From the NCBI GenBank assembly GCA_001600495.1, contig BCKE01000022.1:186001-250000 (forward strand): a stretch of 64,000 nucleotides of DNA. Reading direction: 5' to 3'. Within the stretch, counting starts at the first letter, position 1. Each line of letters opens with the position of its first letter. This stretch comes from Pilasporangium apinafurcum. Its lineage: Eukaryota > Oomycota > Peronosporomycetes > Pythiales > Pythiaceae. Below are positions 55,434 through 64,000 of the stretch, in pieces. A program made the position numbers and the translations under genes. Below the pieces are notes generated by a model. The model saw only the letters and a program-made list of their open reading frames with translations, was not told the origin of the DNA and ran no database searches.

Positions 55434-56558
55434 CTACTCCTTCTTGTTCGTCATCGATTGGTTCATCTTCTTCCCATTCAGCGGGACAACATACAACCCA
55501 CCGCCAATCCGTCGGAGTTCCTGGACGAAGCCAAGTGCAGTGTAGGCAAAAAACGGTGCCGCGAACACAGCGAGAGCGGACTGTGTCTTCTGCATAATCT
55601 CCATGATCATTGTCGCTATCATTAACGTCACAAATACGGCCTTCCAGCGTCGATGTTGGGATCTGCAAACTAGAAAGCCGATGCAGCTTGCTGAGCTTTG
55701 GCCACTGAAAATCAAGGGGTACATCATGAGCGTTTCATCTGCACGTGGAAGAGAGATTATGTTGCGTGGAATTTCTAGATGTGCCAAATACATAGCGATC
55801 TGGCGATAAAAGTGTAGTGCTAGTGGTCAGAAGTTATTGTTACATCCAGGCCAAGAATGCACGTACCATTCGTACCCACATGAGAACGATGTGAGTCTGT
55901 GAATATTCGAGCAGCAAATTCGGTTTGGCCAGTCCGTATACGATTGATAACACAACGGAACCATATACAACGATCGGCAGCAGTACTGAATAATCGTTAG
56001 TCGCCATAGTAAAAAATAGCTGGTCTGAAATCGTTGTAAATCCGTCGATATTCGTTTGATTTCCGTACCATTTCATAAATGTACCGTAAATGTAGATCGA
56101 GTAACTATAACACAATTCAAGCTCACGCCTGTCAGCCCAATCGCCACCACAATTACAAGTTACAAACGCACTCACATGAGACCCAGGAGCGTAAGTGCAG
56201 CGTCTGCTTTGCCTTGCCACTTGTTTTGCACTAGTTTATCCCAGCAGCCGATACTGGCAGTCTCATTTGCCACAATGACAGGCTTTGGAGATGATGAATT
56301 GCTCTTTTGATGCACCGATGGAGACCTGTAGCTACCACCACTGAAAATCGATGGCGATTTTGGTGATTTCGGCGAATGCAGAGTCTTCACTACTTCAAGG
56401 GACTTGGCATCACCAGCGATTACGAGGCTCGGGCGTTCCACCTTTTGCTTGTTCGTTTCCAACGATGATGAAGCATCATCTTTAGCTGCTGTTGCATCTG
56501 GTTGCGTGAACATTTCCACAAACGTCACACGTGGGTTATTCGCGTGCCTCGTTGTCAT
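55434..56558 (-). CDS. Multi-pass membrane protein of unknown family
   Basis: Three exons in frame: 56558-56176, 56104-55867 and 55799-55434, 328 aa. The first 110 residues are hydrophilic, with an SPKSPKSPS phospho-motif-like run and SGGSYRSPS. Membrane helices follow: ALTLLGLIYSIYIYGTFM, SVLLPIVVYGSVVLSIVYGL, VFVTLMIATMIMEIM and ALAVFAAPFFAYTALGFV, with a probable further helix at SQTHIVLMWVRMIAMYL. The end is a short basic tail (NGKKMNQSMTNKKE). I do not recognise the family. Exon 3 contains an alternative AG (about 55703) that could define another intron; the uninterrupted reading is given. Confidence 0.6.
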
Positions 56559-56889
56559 CGTTGTTGTTCAGATATTGGCAGCGGGTAGTAGCCAGTATTT
56601 GAGCTTGTCGTAAATGTAGTGGCCAGTCTCTTGAAATCTACTGCAGCTTTGTGAAAATTTTGTGCGTCTGTTGATGGTCAATGCGTAGCTTTTTGGTCAT
56701 ATTTAGCTCCCCTTATAAATTAGTTTTATCTCCATTGTTATACATATTAGTGTATAGAAGACATCAAGCACTTCAACAATCTCGATTGAAATGGCCGCAC
56801 AACACATTCTCTCCATGCAATCAACAACAAGGTAAGACCATCCAGATTGATGACGACGACATGTAGAGAGTAGATCTTGAGGATTGTAG

Positions 56890-57197
56890 TTACCGTCCAA
56901 GACTGAGTTGGGTACAAACTCCTCGCACAAATACTTGGAACATTCCGATCTTCGTGACTCCAAAAAGAACAAACGACGCAAGATAGGCAAACCAAGTCCA
57001 AATAGCATCTTGAAAGTGAAGTTGTATCCAATGAAGAAACAGAAACAATTTCTCAAGAAGATGTTTGGTACCAGAAAGTCTTGGAGTGTACTCACTGCAA
57101 ATTCATCCTTGGTAGAAGTGTCAANGCTGCTAGAAACATCTTTCTCAAGAATGAGCACCTACCATTCGATTGTCTAGTCTTAGATAGCTTTTGGTAG
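56890..57197 (+). pseudogene. Internally deleted TnpB/Fanzor remnant (N-terminal and RuvC-III pieces)
   Basis: Two recognisable pieces abut. One is LKVKLYPMKKQKQFLKKMFG (57010-57069), which is the start-of-protein signature of TnpB/IS607-type Fanzors (K-x-R/K-L-Y-P ... Q-x-x-L-x-K-x-F-G). Immediately after it, in another frame, is LECTHCKFILGRSV(N/K)AARNIFLK (57081 on, stop at 57195-57197), the zinc-finger CxxC plus the RuvC-III motif, normally GRDxNAAxNI. Everything between (most of the WED/REC and RuvC-I/II regions) is missing. The catalytic Asp of RuvC-III reads Ser. An ambiguous base (N at 57125) falls in the Asn codon. The motif details differ from the 43-44 kb copy (WERDVNASKN), so this is a different element type. 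Confidence 0.65.
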
Positions 57198-57439
57198 TCA
57201 AGTCGAACCGAAAGAAAAACCAGGAGATCGTTGCTGAGTTACTGATACTTTGGTATCTCATATGATCTCTTGAGATGTCATGTCGGAAACTACATGGCTC
57301 AGAAAAGAAACATCCAGCAAAGTATTCATTCACAACATTTATATTATAAACACCATAGACGATCATGCTTCTGACTAAAACTACAACCACAATAATCACA
57401 CGACATTCCACAACATCTACTCTCCCTACATTGTACTGA

Positions 57440-58006
57440 TTAGTAACCTCGCAGTGCTCGCTGCTTCCGCACTGAACTCGCTGGTGTTTCAACGGTTGGT
57501 GAAGTATGTATGACTGGAGAATTATCAAACCTCACAGGTGCCGTCGTTGGTGTCAAAACCTGAGGTTGAGACATCGGTGGATTGAACGTCTGTGGTACTG
57601 AAGTCGAATAGGTTGGAGAGGTATACGTCTCTGATGGTATCACTGGAGTGATGACTGGAGGTGAATATGTTGGTGGAGTGGAAATGACTCGAGTTGCATC
57701 AGTTAGCTCTGGCAACTGTGGTGGTTTCCTCCCAGATTGATCATTATGTGAAGTCAGAGTGGATGTGTCTGTTGACACGTTAGGCGTTTCACTGGAAGCT
57801 TCTGGTGTCGACGTAGGTATTTCGATCACTATCTCGCTTTCAAATGATCCACTGGATGATGATGAGCTATAGGATCCTGTCGTATTCATGAGCAGTGTGA
57901 CAATCCCTACTTCGACATCTGCTGATCCACTAGATGATGAGGACTGAGCGTGAATCGTTGCAATGGTGGAGATTGCTCCGAATAGCATTGCCTTGGTCAG
58001 CTTCAT
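57440..58006 (-). CDS. Small secreted Ser/Thr/Pro-rich protein
   Basis: 188-aa frame from ATG 58006. A signal peptide (MKLTKAMLFGAISTIATIHA, then QSSSSS) leads to a Ser-rich region with two similar halves (QSSSSSGSADVEVGIVTLLM and SYSSSSSSGSFESEIVIEIP). A Pro/Thr/Ser-rich stalk with TPPTYSPPVITPVIPSETYT-like repeats follows, and the C-terminus is basic (SSVRKQRALRGY). There are no cysteines after the signal peptide, no GPI-type tail and no RxLR. It could be a wall-associated glycoprotein or an apoplastic effector candidate; the class cannot be fixed from sequence. It stands next to a transposon remnant in a gene-poor block. Confidence 0.75.
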   Translation of the reverse strand: MKLTKAMLFGAISTIATIHAQSSSSSGSADVEVGIVTLLMNTTGSYSSSSSSGSFESEIVIEIPTSTPEASSETPNVSTDTSTLTSHNDQSGRKPPQLPELTDATRVISTPPTYSPPVITPVIPSETYTSPTYSTSVPQTFNPPMSQPQVLTPTTAPVRFDNSPVIHTSPTVETPASSVRKQRALRGY

Positions 58007-60291
58007 GGTTGATTGACGGCTTCTTGACTTCGCTTTGTTGTTTTCGAAAATGAGCTTGAGAAACAATCACGTGCACATGAGTGTTATTGTGGCATAAGAT
58101 CGCTAAGCACAGTGTGGAGAAACATAAGAGCGAGGACGATGTGTCTTTAGCTGAGATCAGAAAATGAAGTCGAGTAGCAGCAACTATAGATATATTTCCA
58201 GTCACTATAATTCGTCACGTCAATGTAGACGTTTATACCTGAGATGGTTGTCCCATGGTTGGGGTTGTCATGATGACCTGGCTGTATCGGTTTAGTAACA
58301 ATGACTCTGGACAGAAATTACGCTCATTTATCATACCTATATATCAATTCATTGCAGGCAGAGTGGAATTCAAGTATGCTGTTCGCCATAAAATATCTTT
58401 TGCTAATTCCACTTCTATCTTCACGCACCAAGAAAGGGTTTTCCCCACCAGGATCAGTCTGTGAAGTCACAAATATCCACTGGAGGTGAAGCAGAATAAC
58501 GTATCCATTCGAAATGGAATCAGATCAAGTGTAGAAAACCATCACAGCTTAGGACCAGTCAATTAACGGCTTCGCTTTGGTGGAAATTCATTGCTTGTTC
58601 ATCACATTCCCAGTGCTTTCTCTTTCCACTCGTACTTCATTTTCCTTGTCTATCAACTCGAAACAATCGTCTTTTCATTTCCATATTGGATATGCTCAGT
58701 AAACAAACAAGACACCTTCGTCAATTGGTTCTCATCATAGAACATCACCACGCGGCACTCAACCAGTAGCAACTGGGAGTATAAAATCATCGCACGGGGT
58801 CCTAAACGCGGCCTCACATTTTACATCATCGCGGAAAAACAAAAATATAAACGATCGTTCGTTGACGGAAACTGAGCAAAATGAATCGATAGATGCATAG
58901 TAAATGGTCAGGAAACACGTTACTTCTCGAACGATTTGAACCAGATTACATGTGCTAGTGGGTTACATATATACTTGCACATACATTCAAGACGTAGAAC
59001 CACCAACATGCATCATCTCTTTCTTCTCCCACAGAGACCTTCATACACACACAAAATGAGTGTTCCTAGTCCCGCATTACTTTGGATTCAAACCTCTCGA
59101 GCAATAATATTCATCCTCAAGCAATCACATCACCATGAGATGACGGATTTTACTTTCAAACTTGGCTAAAGCGTCCACACAATGCAGGAGAAGCAGATGA
59201 AACACACGGAATCGAGAGATCCATCAGACATAATAATACATCAATTGAATAGTCCATGGACCCTCTCATTCACGCCAAATGCAGGCAACTCACGCCATCG
59301 ACACCATATACAAACATACAGAAACACACTAGCACGATGAACCGGGCTGTTCTTCTATTCAACAGCTATCTCATCGAAACAGCAGAAGCCTGTGCATCCG
59401 TCATCTCCATTTTCACAGCAACCACAGAGCGAAAAAACAGAAAGTGGCGACCCCAGTTACCATCGTAACGCATATCAGATAAATGTTGAAATAGCGAAAG
59501 CATAATAAATTTCATGGGATGATGTGTTTATTACCGTAATAACAAAAAACCAACGGTTTTCTGGTTCCTCTGATAAAAAAATTTCATGTGCATGTTCCAC
59601 GTTCGAATCTCCTGATCCCGGAACTTAATTGGAATGGAATCCGTTAACTAAGTCCTCGGTGCAACTGTTCTTTTCATCGTGTAAATTTCGCATTTTCGAC
59701 AAAATGTAAAATGCATGGACCAGAAATTTTTCTACTATTATTAATCTTTTCTTTTTTTCTTTTTGTGGCCAGATAGACAGTATCCAGTTCTTCAACAACT
59801 TTTTCATTGGGGTCTGTAGGAGCATAAAATTTCACTTTTCCAAATTACATAATCCTCTTTATAAGAGACATTGAAAGATAATTAGTTTTTTTTCCAGATC
59901 TATGAAAAACATTGTCTTTCGCGGTGTACGTACCCAAAAACTGTACTCATGGCGATTCTCATTCAAATGACTAGCATTTATTCAGTCGCAAAGACACGCT
60001 GAATGGGGGCACTTTTCTTGTTTCTCAATGAGATGGGGGGAGTTAAATTCCAGGAAAAAAAACTCGTAAATTCCTCGGTCGCGTGCCATTTTCTGTCGCA
60101 ATCTGCGCATCCCACACACCCATAACCTCTCTTTATGAACCCTATTTTTTTATCGCATTAAGAAAATATTAAATCCAATACAAACTTTATGGATATAGTG
60201 ACCTCGTCCATACCTTACGTCATCGTACCAACCTCCACGAAACCCCACTTTCATAACACGAAAAGCTACCGACTCGCCAACAGCTAACAAC
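58007..60291. other. 2.3-kb gene-poor block
   Basis: The longest stretch without a supported gene. Several ORFs of 60-85 codons occur on both strands but lack motifs, splice partners or coding bias. Positions 58930-59470 are rich in CAT/CAC triplets. No transposase, RNA gene or repeat array is readable. A GTTCGAATC string at 59601-59609 resembles a tRNA T-loop but has no matching stems. Confidence 0.5.
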
Positions 60292-61548
60292 ATGCACCGC
60301 CACGTTATGCCCAATGATGGCAGTGAGATAAGCAAAAAGACGAAGAAGAAGGCTAAAACAATCACAGACGATGACTCGCCCGCCACTGCCGTAGCGATCA
60401 CTGCACCACGTAAGCGCCCTAAACTGAAATGGCGGACTCGGGACACGCAGAATTCGCAGCTTTACAACCTCCAACTTGACATCCACGATCTGCGGCAGGA
60501 AATCCAAACTTTGCAGCAATTCCGAGAGATTCTGGAGGCCAAGACGCTCAATCGGCGCGACGATTTCGGTGGGTCATACATGAAGACCGTGCGCGAGTAC
60601 CACAATCTGTTTCAACACGGTTATCATCCGTGGGAACTTACTGAAGCGGTTCAGAGCGCTACGACGCAACAATTTGTGACGCAGGTTATGGACGAACAGA
60701 TCGCTATTGGGCGGTTTTCAGGACGGGAAATGATGTTGGATCAATGGGAACGGTATTCCGAAGCGCTCTCGAATCTCGATTTACGGTATATAAGCTCCTT
60801 AATTCTACCGGCCACTGATTATACGACCAAGAATGGTGACGAGCGACAAGTGGTCATGGTGACGTCCAAGGCGAGTTACGAGTCGGTTTTCTCGTTGAAG
60901 ACTATCGGACTTATCTTCCCACATTTACTCAAGTACAAGCACGTCGTGGATAAGCTTTTGGGTAAGGATTTTCGCGGGATTGGGCATTTCGACTTCGTGT
61001 TTGACACGAACACACATCGTGTGATTGGATACGATTTCCGGTTGGATTTCTTTGCGGCATTTGCGCGGTTGTTACGGGATCCAACGGATCTTTGCTTGTT
61101 ATTTGAAGGCGCCAAGATCTCAGAGGAATTTCTGATTGGAGATTTGGACTCGTATGGACATAGTGATATATCAAAAGGGTCCTGGCATGATCATGTGGTA
61201 GAGAACTTTCCCAGTCAAGCTATTGAGCATCAGGAGGCGCAACATACTCAACCTTGGCAGCTACAGCTTAAGAACATTTTGGACGCTCCGTATGAAGAGG
61301 AAGCAAAGCCAACAGCTCCTCCAGCAAAGACAGATCGAAAGGAGCCATTCAGTACGTCGTGGATTGAAGAAGTGGTGGAACAAGACAATCAGGATAAGGA
61401 TGACCGACCAAAGGCGAATCCGTGGAAGCTGCAGATGACGAATCTTCTTTCCCCATCAGACGACATTGACGGCCGTTCGGGTAGAGCTAGCACCGCTCCA
61501 ACTGGAGAAATGGAAGTGTCTCGACATAAACGGCCATCGCCTTGGTAA
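60292..61548 (+). CDS. Oomycete bZIP-like protein
   Basis: 418-aa intronless frame. A Lys-rich N-terminus (KKTKKKAKT; PRKRPKLKWR) precedes a helical heptad segment (YNLQLDIHDLRQEIQTLQQF). The position and spacing fit a degenerate basic-leucine-zipper, although the Asn and Arg contacts of canonical bZIPs are not clear. The following domain has HNLFQHGYHPWEL, GREMMLDQWERYSEALSNLD, VMVTSKASYESVFSLKTIGL and HFDFVFDTNTHRVIGYDFRL. This layout is one I associate with the expanded bZIP-type proteins of Phytophthora and relatives. The C-terminal third is disordered, with two copies of a short motif (PWQLQLKNIL and PWKLQMTNLL). Transcription factor is the best guess; DNA binding is unproven. Confidence 0.6.
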   Translation: MHRHVMPNDGSEISKKTKKKAKTITDDDSPATAVAITAPRKRPKLKWRTRDTQNSQLYNLQLDIHDLRQEIQTLQQFREILEAKTLNRRDDFGGSYMKTVREYHNLFQHGYHPWELTEAVQSATTQQFVTQVMDEQIAIGRFSGREMMLDQWERYSEALSNLDLRYISSLILPATDYTTKNGDERQVVMVTSKASYESVFSLKTIGLIFPHLLKYKHVVDKLLGKDFRGIGHFDFVFDTNTHRVIGYDFRLDFFAAFARLLRDPTDLCLLFEGAKISEEFLIGDLDSYGHSDISKGSWHDHVVENFPSQAIEHQEAQHTQPWQLQLKNILDAPYEEEAKPTAPPAKTDRKEPFSTSWIEEVVEQDNQDKDDRPKANPWKLQMTNLLSPSDDIDGRSGRASTAPTGEMEVSRHKRPSPW

Positions 61549-61702
61549 AGAAAATGTATTGATATTTTGAGAGCTGGACTGCTTTGAGGAATCGAGAGCC
61601 TCGTTCGTTTGCCGGTTGTGTATCTAATATATTATTGATTTTGAAATGAGTCGGTGTTGTGATGATTTTGTGAGGTATGTTGTTTTCATTATTTGTATGT
61701 CT

Positions 61703-63204
61703 CTAATCGTCCAGGGGTCCCTGTTTCTGCAGCTCTCGGTCCAATCGTTCTAAATCTGCCTTGTCTAACTCACCACTGCCGTCACGATCGAGTTTATTAA
61801 ACTGCGCCAAGATGCCATCAATGTCATCTTGATCGGCTTTGTGCAGCTTCACCAGCATATATGACAAATATTCGAGCTTCGAGACCTTGCCATCACCATC
61901 AGAATCCATCGCCAGTAGCTCTTTCATGCTAATTTTCTGCAAAATAAAATGTGTGGATATTAATATGAGAAACTCCACACATCACTAAGTCATTTTACTT
62001 CCCTATGTCACTCACCGTTTTCATAACAGACCGTTTGCTGATTTCTTCGATGATGGAGCCGATGCTATGCGCCACCGAGACCACAGCCAGAGGCAAATAG
62101 ATAATGGCGAAAATGCGAGCCCCTTCCGATTTTGGTGACAAGTCTCCAAAGCCGACAGTCGTAATAGTTATGATCGTATAGTAGAAGCAGTCAAGAATAG
62201 GCCATCCTTCAATCGCGCCGAGTACCAACCCACCGCCAATGGAGATCAAAATCGGCACCACCGCATAGCAAATGGCTTTGTTACTGTCCGAAAACACCCA
62301 ATATATCCATTTCGCTAACTTGGTTCTGTTTTTATTCATCTTCTTTTTGCTCTTCTCCACCCCAACAGTGAGCGCTTTCTCCTTATCAAACGCGGGCATG
62401 ATGGTCGTTTCGGCTGCAGCGTCCACATGACTAAGTAATTTCTTGGTCGTTTGCTTCGCAATACTCTTTTGCCTCTCTAGAAACCACGTTGCGAGCCTGC
62501 CCAGGGCGATACCAATGGTGCAAATTCCATAGAATGCAAAGAAAATGGTGAACGCTTTACCCGCAGTGGTGAGAGGAATGACATCGCCATAGCCGACGGT
62601 AGTGACGATGACCATGGCAAAGTAGATGCAGTCGACAATTGACCACTCTTCCACAAAATGGTAGAACAAGATGCTCACGGCCACATACGATAACACAAGG
62701 AAGAGTGCCTTCAGATTGGGTGTGAGATTACTTCCTTGGGTTTTGAAGTGTTCTTCGATCCCTGTAACATAAGTTTTTTGGGCAACACCTGGAACAACAT
62801 TGTTGCGTACACTATTGCGAGAGACCGCTGGCATATCAAACATGGAAGACTAAAGAGCGAAATGGTCATCAGCACTAGTCAATGAATAGTATACAAAGTG
62901 CTGCCAAGTCTACCTGTTTATTCTCTTCGTCAGAACTGCTGGACGAGGAGGATTCGGCAGCCTTCTTGCGAAAATCGAATGCGGACATCTAGTAAACTCA
63001 ACAGTGGTTGGTGATATATTTGCAGAGTAAATAGGAGAAGAAGTAGCAGATCGCTGAATACAAGTACTTACCGCCATTTTGACCATGCCGAGGCCCACTG
63101 GCTGCTCGCCGCTGGAAGGGGCCTGGATCTAAGGTTAAACAATGGTTCAGTCCCCAATGAAACCCTCTGAAATATCTTTCATAAGGACGTACCGCTTCCA
63201 CCAT
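61703..63204 (-). CDS. Two-pore-domain K+ channel with C-terminal EF hands (TPK type)
   Basis: Five exons: 63204-63193, 63128-63072, 62988-62914, 62849-62016 and 61936-61703, 403 aa, all in phase 0. The first coding exon is four codons (MVEA). Two pore units are seen: VDCIYFAMVIVTTVGYGDVI and LDCFYYTIITITTVGFGDLS. Both have intact K+ selectivity filters (GYGD, GFGD) and flanking helices. The last exon adds an EF hand, DSDGDGKVSKLEYLSYM, and a second, DRDGSGELDKADLE. This is the plant-like TPK arrangement; plant TPK1 is a vacuolar, Ca2+-activated K+ channel. The Ser/Asp-rich N-terminus (AAESSSSSSSDEEN) may be phosphorylated, as in plant channels that bind 14-3-3. Confidence 0.92.
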
Positions 63205-63643
63205 AAAGCCAATGCTCTTATTTGAGGTATTCTCTCTAGTGCCTTTGCTGGTGGGATGAGATCAATTGTTTCTCTCCTGATGTATGGACTTTTGACTCAT
63301 GTCCGGATGACTGTGCAAGCATTCATCCTGATAGCAAAGTATCCACTAAAAATACTACTTTTTCTTGCGCCATCTCAAACGCGAATGACAAAAATATGTG
63401 CGGTCACTCTAAATATAGCAAGAATAAGCAACACTACAAATCATATCAGCCTTTTACATATAAGAAAATGTAGCCATATTGGCGATAATGGTTACATTTG
63501 AATGGTACAGTTGACTTATATCTCACATTTCACGTTTAGACAAAACTCGCTAAAAGAAGACAACATCGACATGACCATAGAACTACACTAGCTCACCTAT
63601 TTACCATCGAGCACAGAACTGAGGAGGCTCTATTGGTGACCAT
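63205..63643. other. Intergenic, no gene seen
   Basis: 439 bp between two minus-strand genes. A codon or two of open frame lies upstream of MVEA but is closed by a stop near 63260. No motif stands out. Confidence 0.4.
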
Positions 63644-64000
63644 TTACTCATCTGAACTGGTTCGCAATGTACGTAGCTTCCGTATCAGATTTGGATTCGC
63701 TTGGATGCCAACTTTTGATGAGACCATCTTAGGCAGTGACCAACTGAACTGCTTCGGAGTGGCTGCTGTCGTGGCAAGTGGAGGTTGATGTGCTTGTGGG
63801 TTTACTTCTTCAGGGGCTGTTTCTGTGGCGGTTGTGGGTGAAGAAGATCTAGGCGGAACAGGGAAGATTTGCGTAGCATCTACCTTTTCCAGCACCGGAG
63901 GGAGTTTTTCTTTGCTTTTACTGTCTTCTGGTTTCAAAGTCGGAGTATTTGCTGGCACGACGGGTGGATCACTAGGAGCTTCTGTCGTCATAGCGGGTGT
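63644..64000 (-). CDS. C-terminal part of a Pro/Thr/Ser-rich protein (runs off the window)
   Basis: Open frame from the window edge to a stop at 63644. The first Met inside the window is at 63991 (MTTEAPSDPPVVPANTPTLK), but the frame is still open to the edge, so the gene probably starts beyond it. The 115 visible residues are low complexity (Pro, Thr, Ala, Ser) and end in a basic segment, FSWSLPKMVSSKVG, then NPNLIRKLRTLRTSSDE. No family is recognised. Confidence 0.5.
   Translation of the reverse strand, partial: TPAMTTEAPSDPPVVPANTPTLKPEDSKSKEKLPPVLEKVDATQIFPVPPRSSSPTTATETAPEEVNPQAHQPPLATTAATPKQFSWSLPKMVSSKVGIQANPNLIRKLRTLRTSSDE

Noticed and set aside
55285-55668. 127-codon minus ORF (starts MQIPTSTLEG)
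   Set aside because: It overlaps the third exon of the membrane-protein gene in another frame, and that exon has convincing helices and splice continuity.
59601-59609. GTTCGAATC, a tRNA T-loop-like string
   Set aside because: The flanking bases do not pair into a T stem and no D or acceptor arms are found within tRNA distance.

Overview
The window is nuclear DNA of a compact, intron-bearing eukaryote. Most likely it is an oomycete (water mould, possibly a white-rust-like or downy-mildew-like pathogen). The evidence is densely packed genes on both strands, many short GT-AG introns (about 50-100 nt), a giant RhoGEF/PH/FYVE protein of the kind common in oomycetes, flagellar and axonemal genes (LRRC9-like, PIH-type, IQ-rich) expected of a zoosporic organism, and small secreted Ser/Thr/Pro-rich proteins. 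The oomycete assignment is inference; no rRNA or other marker is present. Exon models were made by reading splice sites in frame. In the multi-exon genes the summed exons keep one open frame.

Layout. 1-11 kb: 3' end of a DHHC palmitoyltransferase; a five-exon zinc-ribbon coiled-coil protein; a Ser-rich coiled-coil protein; and a 1,424-aa protein carrying two DH-PH-FYVE modules. 12-20.9 kb: ribophorin II/Swp1, a membrane-anchored S28 serine peptidase, UDP-glucose pyrophosphorylase, and a RING-H2 ligase whose RING lies on a very short last exon. 21-36.4 kb: an SMG8-like NMD factor, a CIR1-like zinc-knuckle/RS protein, an MSS51-C/PIH1-CS fusion, a disordered Q/S/P-rich protein, the WD40 protein EIPR1, a TPR-DNAJC8 fusion, a Regnase-like NYN ribonuclease and a PDE12-like phosphodiesterase. 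36.4-52.2 kb: an IQ-repeat protein, a mucin-like GPI protein, Spc25, RBM48, a decayed Fanzor (eukaryotic TnpB relative), a SIP5-type RING protein, an LRRC9-like protein, a TMEM185-like membrane protein and an NMNAT-like enzyme. 52.2-60.3 kb is the most accessory-looking stretch: a secreted acidic repeat protein, an unknown membrane protein, a second, internally deleted TnpB/Fanzor remnant, a secreted Pro/Ser/Thr-rich protein, a strong 3' hairpin and more than 2 kb without a convincing gene. 60.3-64 kb: a bZIP-like oomycete protein, a two-pore K+ channel with EF hands, and the end of a further gene.

Functional threads. Several housekeeping genes act in RNA metabolism: SMG8-like (nonsense-mediated decay), RBM48 (minor spliceosome), DNAJC8 (spliceosome-associated J protein), CIR1-like, the NYN RNase and the PDE12-like enzyme. 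They are not an operon; neighbours are independent transcription units, often divergent with very short shared promoters. The most notable elements are the two Fanzor/TnpB fossils (about 42.95-44.11 kb and 57.0-57.2 kb), both broken, which show that this genome once hosted RNA-guided-nuclease-bearing transposons of two distinguishable types.
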